A stretch of 64,000 nt of DNA, from assembly GCF_002777255.1 (NCBI RefSeq), contig NZ_CP017634.1, positions 4,538,903 to 4,602,902 on the forward strand. The letters are read 5' to 3'. The stretch comes from Candidatus Formimonas warabiya. Lineage in GTDB: Bacteria; Bacillota; Dehalobacteriia; Dehalobacteriales; Dehalobacteriaceae. The position numbers and the translations under genes were made by a program. The notes below the pieces were generated by a model. The model did not search any database. It had not been told where the DNA came from and saw only the letters and a list, made by a program, of their open reading frames with translations. The first letter of the stretch is position 1. Every line of letters begins with the position of its first letter. Positions 23,082 to 29,987 of the stretch are shown one piece after another.

Positions 23082-24350
23082 TTATTCGGCGATATGGACG
23101 GAAATTTTATCCTCATCCATGGTGGTCTGAAAACCGGCCTTTTGCAATTCTTCCATGGATAATCTCAGCCAATATCCGAAAGTGCCGGGCTCCGTTCCAT
23201 CAGGACTCATGGATGGATAGCGTTTGTTGCCTGACTTGCGTGCCGCTTCCATGAGAATATTTTTGCTGGCCCAATAATCCAAAGCCACAGGATCGGTGCT
23301 GGCGAGGATCATGTTTGTTTCCACTGCCCTGGAATAAGGCGCGTTAGGGCCTCCGTCGGGAGTAACCCAAATGGCATCCAGGATGTTGAGTACCGGAATC
23401 CGGGTGAGGGCCATCTGGGTCCCCATGGCGCCTCTGCCGATGTTGTTGTGTGCGGCGCCCCGGGTAAGTGTGTAAGAGGCTGTGCCCATATATTTCTTGA
23501 TCGCTGCTGTGACCTGATAAATCCCGTGAGACTTTAATACGGGAACACTGATCACTTTCAGAGCAGCGGCATCATATTGCTTTGTGTCCTTGTTCCAGAT
23601 CCCTTTTTTGAAGCTTACCTTTGTGCCATATTTTGTGGTAAATTTTGCATATGTAATTTGAATTCCTGTACTTTGCTTCTGATCCTCCAGTACGAAGCCG
23701 TTTTCATCATCCCCTGTTTCGAACTCCGATACCTGGTTGCCGGTAAATTCATCCCATAATACGCCCGAAATGGCATAACCCTGCCCGGCAAAAAAATCGA
23801 CCACATCCAGGACGGACTGCTTCCTGTCTTTGGAATTCGCCTTTTCCCAATCAAGGCTGCCCCCGTTGCCTGCGGAACCATATTGACCCTGTCCGTTATC
23901 CGCGATAATGATTTCTCCCTGAAAGGTATCCGGGTGTTGAATGATGGCTTGAATAATGGATTTCAGCAAATCCGTATTGGTGCCGCCCCGCTCTGCCCAT
24001 TGGCAATTTATCTCTAAAAGAACCACATCGTGGGCACCAATGAAACCTTCTGCCGAATTTTCCTTTTTGTAAAAGGAAAGACCCTTGCTTTGCATCAGGG
24101 AGAGCAATTTTTCAAAGCCGTCATCTGTGCCGTCGGTATTTTTTTGTACGAATACCGTAGAAACGGCACCTGTTTCCTGGGGCGTTTCGGGCGGAGTGCC
24201 GGATGACTGCTGTGCGCCTTCCACGGCTGGAGGTGGCGTATCCGTCCCGCTGTTAGGCAAACTGTCCTTTGACGGGCTGCACCCGCTGAAAACCCCCAGA
24301 GCTGGAAGGACAAGCAGGATACACAGAAAAATCCCTTTGGGTATATTCAT
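23082..24350 (-). CDS. DUF362 domain lipoprotein
   Basis: 422 residues. Lipobox VFSGC, a Pro/Thr-rich spacer, then a DUF362 domain: HDVVLLEINCQWAERGGTNT, IPVLKSHGIYQVTAAIKKYM, then DAIWVTPDGGP and the C-terminal MILASTDPVALDYWASK. DUF362 proteins are often fused to ferredoxin domains and have an unknown, probably redox or metal-related, role; here it is exported and anchored to the membrane with no ferredoxin part. AAAGGAGGTG precedes the ATG at 24350. Middle gene of the permease/DUF362/DUF2271 operon, whose two lipoproteins presumably work with the permease. Confidence 0.8.
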   Translation of the reverse strand: MNIPKGIFLCILLVLPALGVFSGCSPSKDSLPNSGTDTPPPAVEGAQQSSGTPPETPQETGAVSTVFVQKNTDGTDDGFEKLLSLMQSKGLSFYKKENSAEGFIGAHDVVLLEINCQWAERGGTNTDLLKSIIQAIIQHPDTFQGEIIIADNGQGQYGSAGNGGSLDWEKANSKDRKQSVLDVVDFFAGQGYAISGVLWDEFTGNQVSEFETGDDENGFVLEDQKQSTGIQITYAKFTTKYGTKVSFKKGIWNKDTKQYDAAALKVISVPVLKSHGIYQVTAAIKKYMGTASYTLTRGAAHNNIGRGAMGTQMALTRIPVLNILDAIWVTPDGGPNAPYSRAVETNMILASTDPVALDYWASKNILMEAARKSGNKRYPSMSPDGTEPGTFGYWLRLSMEELQKAGFQTTMDEDKISVHIAE

Positions 24351-24393
24351 CTTTTCTTCACCTCCTTTTAATTTTAAATACTGAATAACATTA

Positions 24394-25299
24394 TTATGGC
24401 AAAAAATTAAAAACAAACTCTGTGGCTAGCCCCGCAAAAACGGCAAACAGCAGATTATAGGCGATATAAAAGACAAAATGCCGTGTGCCGAGAATGGACT
24501 TTACGGCACTCAGATTTGTGAGCTTTGTAGAGGGGCCGGAAACCATAAACGCAACTGCGGAGCCGGGACTCATTCCCGCTTCCAGCCAGGCCCTGAGCAA
24601 GGGGATGGTTCCGCCGCCGCACAGGTATACCGGCACACCTGCGGAAGCCATGAACAGTACACTCAGCCCCTTGTTTTGCAGAAACAGAGCGTCCATGGCC
24701 TGCTGGGGAAAATACCGGTCGAACAATGCGGTAAGCACAATTCCGATCATCAAATAAGGCGCTGTAATCCGCATAGACTTACCGAGATCTTTCAGGAAGC
24801 TTTTTTTGCCCGTATTTTTGCCGGCGCCGGTATCGTCCGCAAAGCTTTTCAAGTCAAAAAAGTCCTTTCCCTGAAAGAATACAAAGACAAGGGCTCCGGC
24901 CAACATACCCCCTGCCACGCTGAAAAAGAGCCGCAGGAGGGCCAGGGGCATGCCAAGGGCAAAACTGATCAGAAATAAGTTGGGATTGAGCAGGATGGAA
25001 CTGATCATAAAGGTGGCCAGGATGTATTGGGGAACTTTCTCTTTTCCTAAAACCCCAACGGGAAGGGTCCCATACATGCAGACAGGAGAGGCCACGCCCA
25101 GCATCGCTGCCAGGAGCGCCTGAATAAAACTGTATCTTTGGCTTTTGATGCGGGCGGCCAGTTGGGTAATGCTTTTTGACGCATATACGGACAGAATTGA
25201 ACCGAGCAGTGTTCCGGCCAACCAGTAGGGAAGGATCTGTCTGATCTGGATCATAACCAGGTCCAGCAGGATCTGTAATTCATAAACCAGCTTTGCCAT
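24394..25299 (-). CDS. ArsP/DUF318-type permease
   Basis: 301 residues, about eight membrane segments. The two signature repeats are present: ASPVCMYGTLPVGVLGKEKV in the first half and PVYLCGGGTIPLLRAWLEAG followed by AVAFMVSGPSTKLTNLSAV in the second. ArsP exports trivalent organoarsenicals; other members of PF03773 have no known substrate. The conserved Cys in SPVC and LCGGG could bind a thiophilic ligand. It lies upstream of two lipoproteins in one transcript, a combination I do not know from a characterised system. Confidence 0.82.
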   Translation of the reverse strand: MAKLVYELQILLDLVMIQIRQILPYWLAGTLLGSILSVYASKSITQLAARIKSQRYSFIQALLAAMLGVASPVCMYGTLPVGVLGKEKVPQYILATFMISSILLNPNLFLISFALGMPLALLRLFFSVAGGMLAGALVFVFFQGKDFFDLKSFADDTGAGKNTGKKSFLKDLGKSMRITAPYLMIGIVLTALFDRYFPQQAMDALFLQNKGLSVLFMASAGVPVYLCGGGTIPLLRAWLEAGMSPGSAVAFMVSGPSTKLTNLSAVKSILGTRHFVFYIAYNLLFAVFAGLATEFVFNFLP

Positions 25300-25337
25300 A
25301 GCATTTTTTCACATCCTTCCTTCCACATGTCAAAGGC

Positions 25338-25563
25338 ATGTCGAGGGGACAGGTAGAGACCACCATGTCAAGGGGACAGGTCCCTTGACATAGAGATCCA
25401 TTACAGGATTTATTTTATATGGATGCTGTATCGTGCAAGAAAAGGAAAGGAAGAGCCGATAAGGCTTCTGAGAGAAATCAAATCTTCATAAGTGCAGGGA
25501 TACTTGCCTTAAAACACAAACGGTAAGAAAATCATGTTGTCAAGGGACCTGTCCCCTTGACAT
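25338..25563 (-). mobile_element. RAYT-derived deletion element
   Basis: A partial forward REP (25338-25353), a full forward REP (25365-25391) and a full reverse REP (25538-25563) flank about 145 bases. The left inner part (ATATGGATGCTGTATCGTGC) resembles the RAYT leader and first codons. The right inner part (GAGAAATCAAATCTT... ACGGTAAGAAAATCATG) resembles the RAYT 3' end at 11.88-11.96 kb. The right end runs into the 3' end of the MerR gene. Confidence 0.75.
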
Positions 25564-25954
25564 TCATGACATTACAGTTCAAGTTTTTTTGACTGGGGTC
25601 CGCGATGTGATCGTAATATTTCAATTTTTTATTTACCAGCTTGAGCAGGCCCTGGTATTCCTTAATATGGTTTTCAATGATCTCTTTCTGGCGCAGAATG
25701 ATCTGACGCCTTTCCGGGATCGTATCTTTGCCGAGGCGGCACAGGTCGACATACTTCTTGATATAAGCGATGGACATGCCTGTGGCTCTCATACAACAAA
25801 TAAGATGAAGCCATTCCAGGTCAACATCGCTATAGGTTCTAGTCCCGTTCGGGGTACGGTGGATAGAAGGTAAAAGCCCCTCTTTTTCATAATAACGCAG
25901 GGTATATGGGGAGATATTAAATCGTTGGGACACCTCTTTGATGGAATAATTCAT
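25532..25954 (-). CDS. MerR-family regulator (AdhR-like)
   Basis: 140 residues: MerR winged helix (YSIKEVSQRFNISPYTLRYY, then NGTRTYSDVDLEWLHLICCM) and a long coiled coil (RRQIILRQKEIIENHIKEYQ). It lacks the cysteine set of metal-sensing MerR proteins and looks like the aldehyde-responsive AdhR/YraB group. It is divergent from the ferredoxin-type aldo/keto reductase, whose promoter carries a fitting palindrome, so it probably activates that gene. The last residues (NVKGTGPLTT) are read from a REP palindrome, so the native C-terminus ended at or near LNCNVM. Confidence 0.88.
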   Translation of the reverse strand: MNYSIKEVSQRFNISPYTLRYYEKEGLLPSIHRTPNGTRTYSDVDLEWLHLICCMRATGMSIAYIKKYVDLCRLGKDTIPERRQIILRQKEIIENHIKEYQGLLKLVNKKLKYYDHIADPSQKNLNCNVMNVKGTGPLTT

Positions 25955-26074
25955 AAGCTTTTCCCCCTTTGAAAAAGTATCGGTGGATTTCGTTGCATAC
26001 GGGCCGAATAATTTATTTCTGACATTTTAGAAGCGAAAGGATATTCTAAGCAATCATATTTTAACACTTTTTTA

Positions 26075-26105
26075 TTGACTTAGAGTTTACTCTAAATTAT
26101 ATACT
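26075..26105 (+). promoter_or_regulatory. MerR-activated promoter with 19-bp spacer and palindrome
   Basis: TTGACT (26075-26080) and TATACT (26100-26105) are 19 bases apart, and the palindrome TTAGAGT-TT-ACTCTAA (partly overlapping the -35) fills the spacer. This is the textbook target of a MerR activator, presumably the divergent regulator at 25532-25954. Confidence 0.8.
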
Positions 26106-26158
26106 AAAAATGTTTATGAAAATAGGGTTTTGAGTAATTTTGCATTGGAGGAATCATC

Positions 26159-27307
26159 ATGTTGTACAGAGATTTTGGAAAGACGGAGGAAAGGGTTTCC
26201 ATATTAGGCTTTGGCTGCATGAGGCTGCCTGTTACGGGCAGCGATCCGACGAACATTGATGAAGACGCGGCCATAAAAATGATGCACTATGCCATTGATC
26301 GCGGGGTAAATTATGTGGATACGGCCTACCCTTATCACGGTGCCGGTTTTAATCAGGGGGGAGCAAGCGAGCCTTTGGTTGCGAAAGCCTTGAAGAATGG
26401 GTACCGGGAGCGGGTTAATCTAGCAACGAAGCTGCCCAGCTGGCTGATCAAAACAAGATCAGATATGGACAAATACTTGAATGAGCAATTGGAACGCCTG
26501 GAGACGGATACCATTGATTTCTATTTAGCCCATTCACTGAATGCCAATGTTTGGCCGGTCTTAAGAAAAGCCGGCATCACTGAATTCTTTGATCAAGCGA
26601 TCAAAGACGGCAGAATCAAATATGCCGGTTTTTCTTTCCATGACCAGGTAAACTTGTTCAAGGAAATCGTCGATGATTACGACTGGTCCTTCTGCCAGAT
26701 TCAGTATAATTATCTGGACGAAGATTTTCAGGCGGGCAAAGAGGGCTTGGACTATGCCGCGAAAAAGGGTCTAGGTATTGCCATTATGGAACCTCTCAGA
26801 GGCGGTAATATTGTTAATCTGCCCAAGGAGGCAAAAGCGATTATGGACCGGGCCCATGTGCAGAGATCAGCGGCGGAATGGGGCTTGCGCTGGGTATGGA
26901 ATCATCCGGAAGTATCCCTGGTCTTGAGCGGGATGACAACCATGGATCATGTGGTGGAAAATGTTAAGGTGGCCCAGGACGCAGAGCCACATGCATTAAC
27001 AACAGATGAATTAGAAATGTTTGATCAGATTAAAAAGGTTTTTCAAGAAAAAATAAAGGTGAATTGTACGGCTTGCGGGTATTGTATGCCCTGTCCCGCT
27101 GGGATCAATATTCCCAGATGCTTTTCCATCTATAATGACCATTGGGTTTTTGACGGTTCCCCTTTAGCAAAGAAGAGCTATGCGGTGATGTCGAAAATGT
27201 CGACTCCTCCGTCCAAATGCGCGGAATGCGGCAAATGCGAAAGCCATTGCCCCCAAGGCATTGCCATTCCTCAGGAATTGAAAAATGTCACGGCAATTTT
27301 TGAATAG
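26159..27307 (+). CDS. Aldo/keto reductase with C-terminal 4Fe-4S cluster motifs
   Basis: 382 residues: an AKR barrel (YVDTAYPYHGAG carrying the catalytic Asp/Tyr, ATKLPSW with the lysine, FYLAHSLNANVW with the histidine) followed by a C-terminal ferredoxin-like tail with CTACGYCMPCPAGINIP and CAECGKCESHCPQGIAIP, enough cysteines for two 4Fe-4S clusters. This fused class is common in anaerobic Clostridia and is thought to reduce aldehydes using ferredoxin-linked electrons. TTGGAGGAATC precedes the ATG. Expression is probably induced through the MerR-type promoter upstream. Confidence 0.9.
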   Translation: MLYRDFGKTEERVSILGFGCMRLPVTGSDPTNIDEDAAIKMMHYAIDRGVNYVDTAYPYHGAGFNQGGASEPLVAKALKNGYRERVNLATKLPSWLIKTRSDMDKYLNEQLERLETDTIDFYLAHSLNANVWPVLRKAGITEFFDQAIKDGRIKYAGFSFHDQVNLFKEIVDDYDWSFCQIQYNYLDEDFQAGKEGLDYAAKKGLGIAIMEPLRGGNIVNLPKEAKAIMDRAHVQRSAAEWGLRWVWNHPEVSLVLSGMTTMDHVVENVKVAQDAEPHALTTDELEMFDQIKKVFQEKIKVNCTACGYCMPCPAGINIPRCFSIYNDHWVFDGSPLAKKSYAVMSKMSTPPSKCAECGKCESHCPQGIAIPQELKNVTAIFE

Positions 27308-27329
27308 AAAATCAATTTTTGCAGACAAA

Positions 27330-27387
27330 GGCACAGGAGCCTGCCGGATGCAAATCCACACAGACAGGCTCCTGTGCCGATTTTTTT
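27330..27387 (+). terminator. Terminator of the ferredoxin-type aldo/keto reductase
   Basis: GGCACAGGAGCCTG (27330-27343) pairs with CAGGCTCCTGTGCC (27365-27378), followed by GATTTTTTT. Confidence 0.85.
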
Positions 27388-28403
27388 CAGATCAGATAAT
27401 TCCGTGACTTGAAGTAATTATTCGCCGCGGCGTAGCCTTGCTGGTAGAGAAAACGATATGTCTGATCGTTGGGGCTGATATTAAAATCTACCGCACTGAT
27501 ATCATTGGTGTAAATCTCAATGGACCGGGCCGCGTCCGCAGGGCTGTTTCTGTACATGTCCTGCTGAACCTGGAGAAACGTTAGGACCAGATTCGTGATA
27601 AATCCCAAAAAGCTGGTTATCTCCGTATATTTTATCTCGCTTCTGAATCTGGCACCTAATGTTTGCGCGTTTACCCCGTACAGAAATTGCTCCTGTATGT
27701 TGATGGCGTCAAAAAGGTTTATCGGGTAATTCCTGGTTACCCCTCCGTCAGAAAAAATATTCAGCAAGGGATGACGGTTGATTTCATAGTCGGTGACTTT
27801 GATGGCTTCAAAAAAAAGAGGAATGGACATAGAAATCCGCACCGCTTCGGCGACTTCCATATTCGGGGTCGTTTCATAGGAGAAGACTTTTGACATCCTG
27901 CTGGAAATATCGGTGCCAATCACATACAAATCTAAAAAGGGCCTATTTCCTTTATGGATACCGGGGTCTTTAAAATCGGCGAAAGTATAGGGAGGAAGCT
28001 TTTTGGATTTGTCGAATTGGTAGGAGATCTGTTCTTGGATCCAATGATAAAAATACTGGCTGGAGTACCAGCCGTAGTCCGTGATTAATCGATAGGTACA
28101 ATCAAGATCCCCAAATACTTTTTCCCATTCTTTTTTGACGGGGCCCGGGATGTTTTTTAGATCGGGATGCTCCTCTTTTTCCGGTATTTTTCGATAATCT
28201 AAGGAATCGGCAATTTCTTTTAATTCCTCAAAGGGTAAATTGAAACTGGTGATGCACGCCGTGATGGCGCCTGCAGACGCTCCCGCAACTCTGTTTACCT
28301 TTTGCAGAATACCGCATTGAGTTAAAAAATCCAACACGCCTAAATAGGCTATCCCTAAAACACCACCGCCTTCAAAAACTAAATTTTTAATGGTATAAAA
28401 CAT
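27387..28403 (-). CDS. Patatin-like phospholipase
   Basis: 338 residues. The oxyanion-hole motif FEGGGVLGIAYLGVL, the nucleophile serine in GASAGAI and the catalytic Asp in FSDGGVTRNYP are all present, giving an intact Ser-Asp dyad. Probably an intracellular or membrane-associated lipid acyl hydrolase (ExoU/RssA class). No signal peptide. The ATG at 28403 is preceded by GGGGGTGACAG. Single gene, convergent with the aldo/keto reductase, and its stop touches that gene's terminator. Confidence 0.9.
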   Translation of the reverse strand: MFYTIKNLVFEGGGVLGIAYLGVLDFLTQCGILQKVNRVAGASAGAITACITSFNLPFEELKEIADSLDYRKIPEKEEHPDLKNIPGPVKKEWEKVFGDLDCTYRLITDYGWYSSQYFYHWIQEQISYQFDKSKKLPPYTFADFKDPGIHKGNRPFLDLYVIGTDISSRMSKVFSYETTPNMEVAEAVRISMSIPLFFEAIKVTDYEINRHPLLNIFSDGGVTRNYPINLFDAINIQEQFLYGVNAQTLGARFRSEIKYTEITSFLGFITNLVLTFLQVQQDMYRNSPADAARSIEIYTNDISAVDFNISPNDQTYRFLYQQGYAAANNYFKSRNYLI

Positions 28404-28574
28404 GCTGTCACCCCCATATGTACTTAACTACAGTATATTCACGGGTAAGTTTCACAAGAACAGGAGGGTGGGGAAGGAGCTCCCAGAGAAATAGCTAAAA
28501 ACCCAAGTTCTGGATTCAAAAGGACAAATATTTTTGATATAATTCGGTTAGGATAGATCATGGTAAGATCGTTT

Positions 28575-28627
28575 GGAAACACCAAACCGGGAAACACCAA
28601 ACCGGGAAACACCAAACCGGGAAACAC
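28575..28627. repeat. 15-bp tandem repeat, 3.5 copies
   Basis: The unit GGAAACACCAAACCG is repeated exactly at 28575, 28590 and 28605, and a half unit GGAAACAC follows at 28620. It lies 26 bases before the start of the small winged-helix gene, so it falls in that gene's leader. Too short and spacerless to be a CRISPR array. Confidence 0.9.
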
Positions 28628-28653
28628 TGAATAAATAATGAGGAGGAAGAAGA

Positions 28654-28830
28654 ATGGGTACGCAAGATTTAGTGTTAAAAACCTTAGCGGAAAGTGAAGC
28701 TCCTTTAAAACCGGGAGAAATCGCCCAAATTGCCGGCATTGATCAAAAGGAAGTTGAAAAGGCCATCAAAGCATTAAAAAATGAGGGTAAGATTACCTCG
28801 CCCAAGAGATGCTATTACTCAATCGTTTAA
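28654..28830 (+). CDS. Small winged-helix DNA-binding protein, 58 residues
   Basis: ATG at 28654 with AGGAGGAAG in front, stop at 28828-28830. The sequence VLKTLAESEAPLKPGEIAQI, then AGIDQKEVEKAIKALKNEGK and ITSPKRCYYSIV, reads as a complete minimal winged helix: two helices, a recognition helix around KEVEKAIKAL and a beta wing. Similar 58-60 residue proteins occur in Peptococcaceae and are annotated as MarR-like regulators. Targets are unknown. The tandem repeats just upstream may be its own binding sites, which is only a guess. Confidence 0.75.
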   Translation: MGTQDLVLKTLAESEAPLKPGEIAQIAGIDQKEVEKAIKALKNEGKITSPKRCYYSIV

Positions 28831-28996
28831 GGGGTGCCGCTTGTCTCTGAGACGGATGAACGGGACCCTGACAAGGGAATGGAATTAAAGAAGATTCAGG
28901 GACAGGGAATTGTCCGGGGTAAAGCCAAGGGGACAAGCCCCTGTTCTTTTTATTTCCTTCCTGGGAGTCATTCGAGGATGCTATTCAAACAAATGA

Positions 28997-29029
28997 AAAC
29001 CCTTAAGCAACGGTGCTTAAGGGTTTTTC
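28997..29029. terminator. Bidirectional terminator
   Basis: AAACCCTTAAGCA (28997-29009) pairs with TGCTTAAGGGTTT (29014-29026), followed by TTTCATTTTT on the plus strand and by TTTCATTT on the minus strand. It separates the winged-helix gene and cotJC, which converge on it. Confidence 0.8.
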
Positions 29030-29033
29030 ATTT

Positions 29034-29606
29034 TTAATATTGTTCTTTGTTCTGCATCTGTTCCTGCATAAACTGTAAAACTTCCCCAAAACGTTGAAAA
29101 TGGACGATTTCCCGCTCCCTAAGAAATTTTAAAACATCAATCACGTCCGGATCATCTGTTAAACCGATTAAATGTTCATAAGTTGCCTGCGCTCTTCTTT
29201 CTAACGCCAAATCGGATTGAAGATCGGCGATTTCGTCTCCCAGGGTGCTGATATATTGGGCAGACCAGGGAACGCCGTTGGCATCAAAATAAAAGAGGCC
29301 ATGATCAAGTTGGGCATACCAGCCGCCCAGACCGGCGGCCTCCATTTCCTGGGGAGAGGCGTTTTTAATTAATTTATGAATCAATGTCGCAACTATTTCC
29401 AAATGGGCTAACTCTTCCGTACCGATATCTGTTAAAATTCCTTTTGCCTTGTCCGTAGATACACTGTACCTTTGATTGAAATACTGCAAAGCGGCCGAAA
29501 GCTCCCCGTCCGGCCCGCCGTACTGGGTTACTAAAAATTTAGCCAATTTTACGTTCGGTTTACTCACCCGCACCGGATACTCCAATTTCTTTTCATAGAT
29601 CCACAT
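29034..29606 (-). CDS. cotJC: Spore coat protein CotJC (manganese-catalase-like)
   Basis: 190 residues. A di-manganese catalase fold with conserved ligand Glu/His in LSAALQYFNQRY, GTEELAHLEIVATLI and REREIVHFQRFGEVLQF. CotJC is a component of the spore coat in Bacillus and Clostridia and may protect against peroxide during spore formation. It follows cotJB with a 12-base gap, so the two form one operon. In Bacillus the cotJ operon is transcribed by sigma-E. Confidence 0.93.
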   Translation of the reverse strand: MWIYEKKLEYPVRVSKPNVKLAKFLVTQYGGPDGELSAALQYFNQRYSVSTDKAKGILTDIGTEELAHLEIVATLIHKLIKNASPQEMEAAGLGGWYAQLDHGLFYFDANGVPWSAQYISTLGDEIADLQSDLALERRAQATYEHLIGLTDDPDVIDVLKFLREREIVHFQRFGEVLQFMQEQMQNKEQY

Positions 29607-29618
29607 ATGCGTATTCTC

Positions 29619-29870
29619 CTAGACTTCCCATGGCCAAGGGGAGGAAATCCACTGCCAGGGCGACTTGCTCCGGGAGAAACCAAAATTCACCAAGGGTCCG
29701 TACATCTTCTCATAAGCTTTTTTCGACTTGTTTAATTCCCGGGTTGCCAAGTTATAAATATCTACGGCATTTTTATCTTCCGGGTGCGTGTCCAGAAAAA
29801 GGTTTAACTCAATAGCGGTAAATTCTAGTACCTGGATTTTACGCAAAGCTTCGGATTGACTTTGCTCCAT
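29619..29870 (-). CDS. cotJB: Spore coat protein CotJB
   Basis: 83 residues, the normal CotJB size, with the patterns LRKIQVLEFTAIELNLFLDT, HPEDKNAVDIYN and the aromatic C-terminus SPWQWISSPWPWEV. Coat or coat-maturation protein partnered with CotJC. GGAGGTTTCATAA precedes the ATG at 29870. The usual first gene cotJA is not found upstream: the 117 bases to the ABC gene hold no frame for it. Confidence 0.92.
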   Translation of the reverse strand: MEQSQSEALRKIQVLEFTAIELNLFLDTHPEDKNAVDIYNLATRELNKSKKAYEKMYGPLVNFGFSRSKSPWQWISSPWPWEV

Positions 29871-29987
29871 TTATGAAACCTCCATTAACCCAAAGGTTTC
29901 CTTTTTATTCTTGCTAATGCAGTATATGCATCTTTTTAACTTTTTGTTACGGATATCCCATGGAGGTTTTCCTTAAGGCGGGAGAGA

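Noticed and set aside
28575..28627. CRISPR-like array
   Set aside because: Units are 15 bases, directly adjacent and identical, with no spacers and no cas genes.
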